Source: Methanolobus sp. UBA474
GTDB lineage: Archaea; Halobacteriota; Methanosarcinia; Methanosarcinales; Methanosarcinaceae
Direction: 5' to 3'
DNA length: 10,012 nucleotides
NCBI GenBank assembly: GCA_002501695.1
Contig: DANZ01000140.1
Span: 1-10,012, forward strand
Below, piece by piece: positions 1 through 5,943 of the stretch. The position numbers and the translations under genes are program-made. Below the pieces are notes generated by a model, which worked only from the letters and a program-made list of their open reading frames with translations, ran no database searches and was not told the origin of the DNA. Within the stretch, counting starts at the first letter, position 1. The number at the start of each line of letters is the position of its first letter.

Positions 1-1
1 T

Positions 2-106
2 ACACCTGATTATGAGTTCTATGAAGTGAGAAAGGATAAGCGCCTGAAAGGCTTCTTCAAAAGTATCGGTACTGTTAGAGACACAAGGATATTCTGGGAG
101 ATGTGA
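2..106 (+). CDS. C-terminal tail of an unidentified protein (5' end outside window)
   Basis: An open frame enters from the left edge and ends at TGA 104-106, giving 34 residues that begin TPDYEFYEVRKDKRLKGFF and end DTRIFWEM. The composition (charged and aromatic residues, few rare ones) looks like a genuine soluble C-terminus. I do not recognise the family and no domain is visible. A stop-free run of this length could occur by chance, so the call rests on composition and on the lack of any better explanation for the window's start. It could also be the tail of a decayed gene, because the same frame continues past the stop with only scattered stops to 475. Confidence 0.3.
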   Translation, partial: TPDYEFYEVRKDKRLKGFFKSIGTVRDTRIFWEM

Positions 107-563
107 CTCCTGCCACTGTCGCATATTCCAGTGCTCCACGGAAGCATGATGAATGAGACCGGCATAGCAGGAACGGTTCCTGCTTCAAGTAATGCCCTGT
201 TTTTTAGGGATAATGTTCTCATCAAGGATTTCCCGTAGGGACAGGCAAGATCACCTCTTTTCAAGGAATATCCTATGGAGCCCGGATAAGGCTATAAGCA
301 CAGATGGCAATATATATGACATCCAGAATATGGAAGATACAGATATAAAATAAACCAAAACGGAGTAGTCAGTTTGCCACAGGAAGCAGAGGACGAAGCA
401 GAAGCTTCCACTCCCATCCAGCCGGGTGAGTCCACTGTTTCAATGTCGGTCGTGATGACATATATTATTGAGTGAAGGAGTCGGGACTATATGTAATAGC
501 CCCATATCCGAGCAGCCCGCCTTGTGAACATGCAGATACCGCTCTGAGATCAGTTAAGATATA
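107..563. other. Gene-poor stretch, no convincing gene
   Basis: About 450 bases lie between the left-edge tail and the membrane protein gene. No frame here has both a start with a ribosome binding site and a protein-like body. The frame of the left-edge tail is interrupted at 236-238 (TAG), 287-289 (TAA) and 317-319 (TGA). Its last open piece, 320-475, reads as 51 residues with an acidic patch (QEAEDEAEAS) and ends MTYIIE. This could be debris of a degraded gene, but the number of stops is no lower than chance would give, so I do not call a pseudogene. Confidence 0.4.
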
Positions 564-1406
564 GTGAGAATCTTTGACCGGTTAACCATGAAGATAAAGA
601 TGACATCATCGCTTACAAGGTCACTTGATATGGATTACCCGGATAACCGGTTAATAGTTCTTTTTTGTGCCGTGGTATTTCTCGCATCCGCTGTCTTCCG
701 GATCGTGTCAGGAGATCATCCGGTCCAGGGGATCGTATGGGGCGGAAGAGCTGCCCTGTCAATATTCTTTGCATGGGCGCTTGCAAAAGAGACCGATCCG
801 GATAATCCCGGATCTGCTATCACTGCATCTGCTATAGGGATCACGGGTCTTTTATATTTCAACAGCACCAATTTATTGGTTGCATTATTCTTACTATTCC
901 TTTTAAGAATGGTAAACCGGACAGTTGGTGTGCCTCTGACCTTGTCGGACAGTATTCTGATAATGGTCATGGGTATCTACCTTGCCTACACCGGCAAATG
1001 GATGTACGGGATAGTGATGTCTATTGCTTTTCTTATGGACGCCACATTAAAAGAGCCTGTCAGACGGCATTTTCCATATGCTGTCATTTCATTGATAACC
1101 GCCCTTTTGAGTATTTATGATAAGGGTATTGAAATTAACTTTGTACCGGAACACATTTTTGCCCTGTTGCTTTTAGCTCTTTTTTTCATTTCCAGGATAT
1201 TGCTAGCCGGACGATCCAATTACCTATCCGACAGGACCGGTCAACTCCTATCCAGCCAAAGGGTCACTGCAGCCTGTATTGTTGCACTTGCTGCAGGACT
1301 GCTGGCAATACCTGCAGAATCGACTGCAATTATTGCAACCTTCCCTCTCTGGGCTGCAATGGGCGGGACAGTTGCATTTGATATCATGCAAAGAATGAGG
1401 CCATGA
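564..1406 (+). CDS. Polytopic membrane protein of unknown function
   Basis: 280 residues if read from GTG 564. The protein is very hydrophobic, with about nine or ten membrane segments at roughly residues 29-48, 60-75, 84-99, 102-117, 129-144, 146-160, 170-185, 197-214, 232-250 and 253-271, joined by short loops. I see no transporter signature, ATPase motif or metal-binding motif, and I do not recognise the family. The start is uncertain. GTG 564, ATG 588 and ATG 600 have no ribosome binding site, whereas ATG 630 has AAGGT eight bases upstream and would give a 258-residue protein beginning MDYPDNRL just before the first membrane segment. It stands alone: the next gene on this strand has its own promoter. 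I am confident it is coding and membrane-bound, not what it does. Confidence 0.8.
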   Translation: MRIFDRLTMKIKMTSSLTRSLDMDYPDNRLIVLFCAVVFLASAVFRIVSGDHPVQGIVWGGRAALSIFFAWALAKETDPDNPGSAITASAIGITGLLYFNSTNLLVALFLLFLLRMVNRTVGVPLTLSDSILIMVMGIYLAYTGKWMYGIVMSIAFLMDATLKEPVRRHFPYAVISLITALLSIYDKGIEINFVPEHIFALLLLALFFISRILLAGRSNYLSDRTGQLLSSQRVTAACIVALAAGLLAIPAESTAIIATFPLWAAMGGTVAFDIMQRMRP

Positions 1407-1453
1407 GACAGCGTTATCCGTCCTGCACTGAAAATAGAGATCTCAGCAATAAT

Positions 1454-1487
1454 AGCCGGAGGTGATGGCTTAATAAATTTTTAATTT
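1454..1487 (+). terminator. Possible terminator after the membrane protein gene
   Basis: A short stem (AGCC 1454-1457 with GGCT 1467-1470, nine-base loop) is followed by an AT-rich run with a TTTTT tract at about 1481-1485. It lies some 50 bases after the TGA of the membrane protein gene and before the TATA box of the regulator. The stem is only four base pairs, so the T-rich tract is the better evidence. The loop contains a perfect GGAGGTGAT with no start codon at a usable distance. Confidence 0.3.
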
Positions 1488-1502
1488 AAAATGTGCAGTT
1501 TG

Positions 1503-1511
1503 TTATAAATA
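1503..1511 (+). promoter_or_regulatory. TATA box of the FilR1-like regulator gene
   Basis: TTATAAATA matches an archaeal TATA box. Transcription would begin about 25 bases downstream, near 1533, leaving a leader of about 50 bases to the preferred start at 1582. The surrounding sequence, 1470-1510, is strongly AT-rich. Confidence 0.45.
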
Positions 1512-1581
1512 GTGCCATCACATAACTAATAGTGTTGGAGAGAATTGTTTTTGAGTAACAATGCTAAATGGATGTGTGCGA

Positions 1582-2364
1582 ATGAAGAAAGCCTTGCTTG
1601 ATGTCCTGTTCAGGTCTGAAAAGAGAAAGCATGTTCTTCTGTTGCTAAAAGATGGAGCCAGAGGAATGGAAGATCTTCTCACTTCCCTTAATACTACCAG
1701 ACAGGCACTGCTTCCACAAATAAAGGTGCTTGAAGAAAGCTATCTTGTCGATCACTATGACGATACTTATGAACTGACAACTATTGGAAAGCTGATAGTT
1801 GATGAGATCACCCCATTTTTAAGTACTCTTGAAGTTCTGAATGATATTGACTACTGGGGAACCCGCAGACTTGATTTCATCCCTCCTCATCTCTTTAAAA
1901 GGATCAATCAGTTGCAGAAGTGCGAGATAGTAAGGCCATCTTCCGTGGACATACATGACCTCAATAAAACTGTTATGAAGACATCCTACATGTCTGAATT
2001 TCAACGTGCTCTTTGCACATTTTATCATCCCGACTTTCCGCAGTTCTTCTCGGGCTTAATGCAGAACAGTGCAGATGTATATTTTGTTACAACCCCTGAA
2101 GTAGTTGATAAATTGAGAACTGAACGCATAGCGGATTTTGAGGAGCTTCTGAAAAACGAATTGTTCCATTTTTATGCCTGCTCTCTGAAAATGGATCTTC
2201 TAGCTATTGTGTTCAATAACTATCATCTTCTCATACGTCCGCTGAAAAGTGACGGGGAGATTGACAGCAACCATGTCCTGTGTTCCAATCCATCTGCGCT
2301 TGAATGGGCAAATGAACTTTTTGATTATTACCTGAAAGAATCGGTATTGATTAAAGAGATCTAA
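1582..2364 (+). CDS. FilR1-like winged helix-turn-helix transcriptional regulator
   Basis: This cytoplasmic DNA-binding regulator belongs to the methanogen family named after FilR1 of Methanosaeta. Read from ATG 1582 it has 260 residues. The N-terminal 75 or so form an ArsR-like winged helix: MKKALLDVLFRSEKRKHVLL, then SLNTTRQALLPQIKVLEE as the recognition region, then YELTTIGKLIVDE in the wing. The second half is the FilR1 middle/C-terminal domain, ending in the typical SALEWANELFDYYL. I prefer ATG 1582 to the upstream in-frame ATG 1561. GGATGTG lies five bases before 1582, family members as I recall them begin MKK, and no usable ribosome binding site precedes 1561. The ligand and target genes cannot be read from sequence. 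A broken relative lies at 3609-3836. The gene converges on the ribonuclease III gene downstream. Confidence 0.88.
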   Translation: MKKALLDVLFRSEKRKHVLLLLKDGARGMEDLLTSLNTTRQALLPQIKVLEESYLVDHYDDTYELTTIGKLIVDEITPFLSTLEVLNDIDYWGTRRLDFIPPHLFKRINQLQKCEIVRPSSVDIHDLNKTVMKTSYMSEFQRALCTFYHPDFPQFFSGLMQNSADVYFVTTPEVVDKLRTERIADFEELLKNELFHFYACSLKMDLLAIVFNNYHLLIRPLKSDGEIDSNHVLCSNPSALEWANELFDYYLKESVLIKEI

Positions 2365-2487
2365 GTGGCATACCTTCTTGATCTTTTATTTAAGGAGCTT
2401 CCCTTATGCAGAAACCATCATGTGTTTAAGGATTCTCAAAATCCCTGCTATAAGGACCTGGCCTGAGTCATTATCATAAAAAAGGAG

Positions 2488-2526
2488 ATGATGATGTTAA
2501 TCACATTAAATGAGAAGAACGGATAA
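2488..2526 (+). other. Orphan ribosome binding site with a ten-codon frame
   Basis: The 168-base gap between the two convergent genes contains GGAG at 2484-2487, directly before three consecutive in-frame ATG codons (2488, 2491, 2494). The frame then ends at TAA 2524-2526. From ATG 2494, at six-base spacing, it would encode MLITLNEKNG. This is more likely the leftover start of a lost gene, or chance, than a functional peptide. The same gap holds two weak five-base-pair hairpins, at 2391-2406 and 2430-2444. Confidence 0.15.
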
Positions 2527-2532
2527 GCCTCT

Positions 2533-3291
2533 CTATTCCACATGCTTGCTCTCATTCGTTTTTTGAAGGTATCTCACAGCAGCATCAGTTTCTGCCTTCT
2601 TTATGTTTGTTCCTTCCCCGGTGGCTACAGTAATACCATCTATGCTAAGTTCAACGGTGAATCTCTTATTGTGATCCGGGCCTGCTTCCTTAATTACAGT
2701 ATAAGCAAATGTACTTAAGTTCTTATCGCAAATTTCTTTTAATTTTCCTTTTGGATTTGAATTTTCCACTTTGCCTAAAGCACCCCTGATATCAAAGAAC
2801 CTGCTGACAAATTCTTTCGATCTGGAAAAACCCTGATCCATGTAAATTGCCCCTATAAGAGCTTCGATCACATCTGCATATATATCTTCAATATTTCTTA
2901 TATCTCCATGAATTATATGCTCTTTAAGGTTAAGCTTGCCTGCTACAGGAATTAAGCTTTCGTTCTTTACCAGCACGGTCTTGACGTTGGTCAGGATTCC
3001 TTCTATCTTTTTAATGCCATTAACCTTTGCATACTCCTCGATGTCTTCATTAAGATAGAAATGGTCAGCAATAATAAGGTCCAGTACTGCATCTCCCAGA
3101 AATTCTAACTTTTGGTAATTAGCATTTCTAAGACCATACTTTTGCTTAAAACCGTCCATGCTGGATCGAAGACCGCAAAAGAGCGAATTATGTGTCAATG
3201 CTTCTATTAAAAGGCTAACTTCTTTAAATTCAATATCTATTACTCTCTGGAACTCTTCCAGACTTACAGCTAGGTCAGATTCTATTTTCAT
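2533..3291 (-). CDS. rnc: Ribonuclease III
   Basis: This endonuclease cleaves double-stranded RNA and acts as a dimer in the cytoplasm. The 252 residues contain both expected domains. The catalytic RNase III domain, about 15-170, includes ALTHNS (31-36), the signature YQKLEFLGDAVLDLII (59-74) and DVIEALIGAIYMDQGF (140-155). The double-stranded RNA-binding domain, about 178-246, ends KKAETDAAVRYLQK. The metal ligands E63, D67, D140 and E143 are present. The first signature glutamate of bacterial enzymes (E. coli Glu38) is glutamine here, Q60, as in some eukaryotic relatives. A segment about a dozen residues longer than in bacteria separates ALTH from the signature. The start is secure: GGAGATC lies just upstream (3295-3301). 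The stop is TAG. RNase III is sparse in archaea, and the gene is AT-rich beside its neighbours, so acquisition by transfer is plausible. Confidence 0.92.
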   Translation of the reverse strand: MKIESDLAVSLEEFQRVIDIEFKEVSLLIEALTHNSLFCGLRSSMDGFKQKYGLRNANYQKLEFLGDAVLDLIIADHFYLNEDIEEYAKVNGIKKIEGILTNVKTVLVKNESLIPVAGKLNLKEHIIHGDIRNIEDIYADVIEALIGAIYMDQGFSRSKEFVSRFFDIRGALGKVENSNPKGKLKEICDKNLSTFAYTVIKEAGPDHNKRFTVELSIDGITVATGEGTNIKKAETDAAVRYLQKTNESKHVE

Positions 3292-3294
3292 TTT

Positions 3295-3301
3295 GATCTC
3301 C
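3295..3301 (-). promoter_or_regulatory. Ribosome binding site of the ribonuclease III gene
   Basis: On the minus strand GAGGAGATC precedes the ATG, with six bases between GGAG and the start codon. It fixes the start at 3291. Further upstream, around 3338-3349, a CTATTTTTATCG stretch could serve as TATA box and directly follows a small GGGT/ACCC stem. Confidence 0.6.
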
Positions 3302-3608
3302 TCTTATGTTTAAGAGCTTAAATAATACCGGTAATAACGATAAAAATAGGGTATTAAAGCACCCCATTAACAAATAGACTTTAAGGAAAGCCCTGTCCAA
3401 TCTGCTAAAAGCGTGTTTTAATAGCTTATATTTATGATCATTAGTTTTACTTGTTCAACTGTGGATAAACTGGAAATGATCACATAAATAATTGGCGGTT
3501 TGATGTAAATTAAAAGAGCAGGACATAGCTACTATCTGATAGATTTTGCTGAAAATAAAAAAGGAGGTGGAGCCTTAAATATTCCATCAGGGCCTTATAC
3601 TGTTTGCA

Positions 3609-3635
3609 GATCCTATACCGATCACTGAAATTTAG
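3609..3635 (+). repeat. First copy of a 27-base FilR1-gene tail
   Basis: These 27 bases encode DPIPITEI plus a TAG stop and match 3810-3836 at 25 of 27 positions; the mismatches are G/A and C/A. The codons upstream do not resemble the regulator family. The start-to-start distance is 201 bases, so both copies lie in the same frame. Confidence 0.6.
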
Positions 3636-3689
3636 ACAATCGGGCAAACGAACTCTTATAATGGATTACAGCGAACACATATATTTATT

Positions 3690-3836
3690 TGGATAATAGA
3701 TCCGATTGGTTCTATAAGGAATAAAGTGAAGTAGAATCGAAATGGAATCCTGTGTAATACAGAGGATGCGCTTAAATGGGGAAAAGAATTATTTGAGCAT
3801 TATTTAAAGGATCCTATACCAATAACTGAAATTTAG
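3690..3836 (+). pseudogene. C-terminal remnant of a second FilR1-like regulator gene
   Basis: From about 3756 to the TAG at 3834-3836 one frame reads NGILCNTEDALKWGKELFEHYLKDPIPITEI in two joined parts (NGILCNTEDALKWG, then KELFEHYLKDPIPITEI). It aligns well with the end of the intact regulator at 1582-2364, which has HVLCSNPSALEWANELFDYYL in the same place. A stop (TAG) lies just upstream in this frame. In another frame, about 3690-3720, LDNRSDWFYKE could be the preceding strand of the same domain, which would imply a frameshift. No winged-helix part is present in the window. I infer a truncated, frameshifted relic. Its last 27 bases also end the fragment at 3609-3635. Confidence 0.65.
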
Positions 3837-3948
3837 TTATTCTTTTTTACTTTATTCTCTTTATTTATTTGTGTAATATACTTACTGATACCTCAAAAAT
3901 CTACAAATAATAGTATCCTCAAATTTCGTTTAGTGAGGATTGATATGA

Positions 3949-4170
3949 ATGGTTTACGAAGTTTATCCAATTTACGGCTTAGAAATTGAGTTCAATTCTG
4001 CAACTGGAAGATTTGATGAAATTATTAAATATAAGGATAATGTGAATAAAGTTATTTATGTAGATGTTGGAGTTATTCTGGTATATGTTGAGGAACAAAA
4101 CGTTAGACATGAATTTATACCCTTAGATGCAATTTCTAAAATGACATATAAAACACAACGTTCAATGTAA
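3949..4170 (+). CDS. Small protein of unknown function (73 residues)
   Basis: Read from ATG 3949, with GAGGAT about ten bases upstream at 3935-3940, the frame gives 73 residues and ends at TAA. The sequence is acidic and rich in alternating hydrophobic residues (EVYPIYGLEIEF, VIYVDVGVILVYVEE), suggesting a small beta-rich soluble domain. It closes with the basic tail MTYKTQRSM. There is no membrane segment, no cysteine pair and no DNA-binding motif that I can see, and I do not recognise a family. It stands alone between the FilR1-like debris and tRNA-Leu, in the most AT-rich part of the window. Codons are strongly A/T-ending, like the ribonuclease III gene and unlike the MATE and photolyase genes. 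The upstream signal and protein-like composition make it probably real. Confidence 0.6.
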   Translation: MVYEVYPIYGLEIEFNSATGRFDEIIKYKDNVNKVIYVDVGVILVYVEEQNVRHEFIPLDAISKMTYKTQRSM

Positions 4171-4199
4171 GATTAAAAATAAAAGTTTTGTATATATGC

Positions 4200-4230
4200 A
4201 GAGTGAATTACTCTACTTTTTAATAATTCT
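4200..4230 (+). terminator. Possible terminator of the 73-residue gene
   Basis: A perfect five-base-pair stem (AGAGT 4200-4204, ACTCT 4210-4214) is followed at once by ACTTTTTAATAATTCTC, then further T-rich sequence. It lies 30 bases after the TAA of the small gene. The stem is short, but a T-rich tract is the main requirement for archaeal termination. Confidence 0.4.
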
Positions 4231-4251
4231 CTTGTTTTGTTTGTTCGGGTC

Positions 4252-4274
4252 TTTGGGCTTACCTATAACCCAAA
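4252..4274 (-). other. Small hairpin just downstream of tRNA-Leu
   Basis: TTTGGG (4252-4257) and CCCAAA (4269-4274) form a six-base-pair stem with an 11-base loop, seven bases past the tRNA 3' end on the minus strand. It may be part of the tRNA precursor trailer. No T tract follows on the minus strand, so it is not a convincing terminator. Confidence 0.25.
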
Positions 4275-4280
4275 ATCAGA

Positions 4281-4365
4281 TGCGGGGGGTGCGATTCGAA
4301 CGCACGAATTCCTACGAAAATGGGTCCTAAGCCCATCGCCTTTGACCTGGCTGGGCAACCCCCGC
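4281..4365 (-). tRNA. tRNA-Leu (anticodon UAG)
   Basis: The minus strand folds as an 85-base class II tRNA. The acceptor stem is GCGGGGG (4359-4365) with CCCCCGC (4282-4288), and the discriminator is A at 4281. The D arm pairs GCC with GGC. The anticodon stem ATGGG/CCCAT encloses the seven-base loop CTTAGGA, which puts TAG at 4327-4329. A 14-base variable arm follows, then the T arm GTGCG-TTCGAAT-CGCAC. It reads the leucine codon CUA, and possibly other CUN codons by wobble. The long variable arm and discriminator A agree with leucine. There is no intron, since the loop has exactly seven bases, and CCA is not encoded. A TTTAAC about 20 bases upstream may act as TATA box. Confidence 0.96.
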
Positions 4366-4453
4366 ACAAAATGAGCATGATGTTAAACAGATGCTTTACA
4401 TATTAATATTGCGGAGGCTTGCTTAAATGGATGGCTTTTTTAATTGCAGGTAC

Positions 4454-4470
4454 GAGCCGGTTTGCGGCTC
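4454..4470 (-). other. Hairpin overlapping the stop codon of the MATE gene
   Basis: GAGCCG and CGGCTC form a perfect six-base-pair stem around a five-base loop, and the stem begins inside the TGA stop codon. On the minus strand it is not followed by a T run, so it may protect the transcript 3' end rather than terminate it. The opposite strand reads toward the MATE gene, where no plus-strand gene needs it. Confidence 0.35.
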
Positions 4471-5824
4471 AGGAAATCCTGCACTTATCGCCCTTCAATA
4501 TCTTCAGCTCATCGTAGAACATTACCATCACAACGGCGAACATCAGGTAGTCGGCCAGCGGGGTCGCAAACCACACGCCCTGCAGACCGAAGAACATCGG
4601 CAATGCTAACAGTAGCGGGAGCATGAACACGAATATCTTGCCCAGGTGTATGAACAGCGCATAGCCTACCTTATTGATGGACTGGTAATAAGTGGCATTC
4701 ACCACCACGATGCCCTGGACCAGCAGCGATGCCACTATGATCCTCATGCCGGTCACGGTCGTCTCCAGAATGACCGCTGTATCGGGACTGAAAATGCCTG
4801 CGACCATTTCCGGCACCATGTAGACTATTATGACCCCAGCGGCTCCTATGGTCACGCACGCAGCCATCGCAAGCTTCAGTGTCCTGCACACCCGGTCATA
4901 CCGGCCTGCACCATAATTGAAACCGATTATCGGCTGCACTCCCACAGCAATACCTTCGAACAGCATATAGAATATGGCAAACGAATAGCCGATTATGCCG
5001 TATGCAGAGACAGCACCCTCACTTCCATACTGCAGCAGCACGAAATTGTGCGCCAGGAACAGCACGGACACAGATAACTGCATCGCAAATGAAGGAAGGC
5101 CGCTCTCCAGTATTCTCAGCACTTCTCCAGGCTGGAACCTCATCGTGCCGAAGCTGACCTTAAGACCTGTCTTGCTGCTGAAAAAGTGCATCGAGAGCAG
5201 GGCTGCGCTCAGCGCAAAGGCGATAACCGTCGCAAGGGCCGCCCCAAAGAGCTGCATGTCCATCCTCATGACGAAGATATAGTCAAGCACGATATTGGCC
5301 AGTACGGCGAGCATCATCGTCCTCATCGCAAGCAAAGGATACCCATCATTCCTCACAAGCGGGTCAAGTGCCAGGGGAAACAGGATGAATACCGAGCCTG
5401 CGAAGATCACAGTCATATAGTCGCCTGCCATCGACCTTACAATGTCACCTGCGCCAAACATGCCGATCAGATAATTTCCCAGGGTCAGGCCCAGCACAGT
5501 GATGATCATCCCTGCGGCAAACACAAGGGAGAATACATTGGACATTATCTCTCTGGCCCGCTCCCGGTGCGACCTGCCCAGTTCAAGAGCAATAAGACTG
5601 GCAGAGCCCATGCCGATCATTATACCGGCAGCAACAATGAACATCACAAACGGAAAGGCAAGTGTCACTCCGGCAAGCCCCTGGCTGCCCACACCGTTGC
5701 CGATGAAAACACCGTCAATGATGGTCTGGATACCAGCTACTAATATGCCTGCTATTGCAGGAAAAGTGAACCTTCGAAAGAGACTCCATACACTATCCGA
5801 CAGCATTTCTTCATCGCTTACCAT
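4469..5824 (-). CDS. MATE-family multidrug efflux transporter (MepA-like)
   Basis: This inner-membrane antiporter is expected to expel cationic drugs or metabolites in exchange for Na+ or H+. Its 451 residues match the usual MATE length and 12-helix, two-lobe plan. Recognisable family segments are IIDGVFIGNGVGSQGLAGV (35-53) in helix 1 and the following loop, then PLVRNDGYPLLAM (155-167) with NIVLDYIFV (177-185) at the end of the first lobe. The second lobe has VQPIIGFNYGAGRYDRV (296-312), the MepA-type signature, and TYYQSINK (378-385). The start is supported by AAGGTG (5835-5840) ten bases upstream and a TATA box at 5868-5880. It lies downstream of the SOUL-photolyase operon on the same strand, 119 bases away with its own promoter, so it is probably a separate unit. 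The substrate cannot be told from sequence. Confidence 0.93.
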   Translation of the reverse strand: MVSDEEMLSDSVWSLFRRFTFPAIAGILVAGIQTIIDGVFIGNGVGSQGLAGVTLAFPFVMFIVAAGIMIGMGSASLIALELGRSHRERAREIMSNVFSLVFAAGMIITVLGLTLGNYLIGMFGAGDIVRSMAGDYMTVIFAGSVFILFPLALDPLVRNDGYPLLAMRTMMLAVLANIVLDYIFVMRMDMQLFGAALATVIAFALSAALLSMHFFSSKTGLKVSFGTMRFQPGEVLRILESGLPSFAMQLSVSVLFLAHNFVLLQYGSEGAVSAYGIIGYSFAIFYMLFEGIAVGVQPIIGFNYGAGRYDRVCRTLKLAMAACVTIGAAGVIIVYMVPEMVAGIFSPDTAVILETTVTGMRIIVASLLVQGIVVVNATYYQSINKVGYALFIHLGKIFVFMLPLLLALPMFFGLQGVWFATPLADYLMFAVVMVMFYDELKILKGDKCRIS

Positions 5825-5867
5825 TTATATCCGGCACCTTTAGTGAAACTATCCGATTAGTTGGAAT

Positions 5868-5880
5868 GACTATTTAAGCC
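5868..5880 (-). promoter_or_regulatory. Promoter of the MATE gene
   Basis: On the minus strand GGCTTAAATAGTC contains a good archaeal TATA box (CTTAAATAG). The predicted transcript start, about 25 bases downstream near 5850, leaves a short leader holding the AAGGTG ribosome binding site. An 8-base palindrome AGCCGGCT (5888-5895) and a second CCGG, ten bases away on the same face, lie just upstream and could be a regulator site. Confidence 0.5.
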
Positions 5881-5905
5881 TGTTCCGAGCCGGCTAGATC
5901 CGGAC

Positions 5906-5933
5906 CAAAAGTATAAACTGCATATAATAGCAG
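5906..5933 (-). terminator. Possible terminator of the SOUL-photolyase operon
   Basis: On the minus strand CTGC (5930-5933) pairs with GCAG (5918-5921), extendable by G-T pairs. The stem is followed by TTTATACTTTTGG. It begins about ten bases after the TAG of the photolyase gene and ends before the MATE promoter, the expected place. The stem is short, so confidence is modest. Confidence 0.35.
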
Positions 5934-5943
5934 CCTTGCATGA

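Larger units (their letters stand above)
3302..3948. other. AT-rich stretch with gene debris, no intact gene
   Basis: About 650 bases between the ribonuclease III start and the 73-residue gene contain no intact gene. The stretch holds the ribonuclease III promoter region, a strong orphan ribosome binding site (GGAGGTGG, 3563-3570) followed by no start codon, two copies of the tail of a FilR1-like gene, and an AT-rich run (about 3840-3930) that probably holds the promoter of the small gene. A 12-base match, ATAAAAAAGGAG, occurs at 2476-2487 and again at 3555-3566, on either side of the ribonuclease III gene. Confidence 0.5.

Noticed and set aside
19..264. An 81-codon minus-strand frame near the left edge
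   Set aside because: It starts at TTG, has no recognisable domain, and runs opposite the more protein-like tail at 2-106.
2..475. A single decayed gene spanning the first 475 bases in one frame
   Set aside because: The frame has protein-like pieces, but five stops in about 158 codons is no fewer than chance predicts, and no family similarity supports it.
4325..4331. Intron in the tRNA anticodon loop
   Set aside because: The loop has exactly seven bases and the stems pair without any insertion.
4281..4365. tRNA-Leu as a proven integration site
   Set aside because: No second copy of the tRNA 3' end was seen in the window and no integrase gene is present.
4646..5743. Long open frames on the plus strand opposite the MATE gene
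   Set aside because: Their translations are rich in His, Cys and Arg with no domain, while the minus strand gives a complete 12-helix MATE protein.
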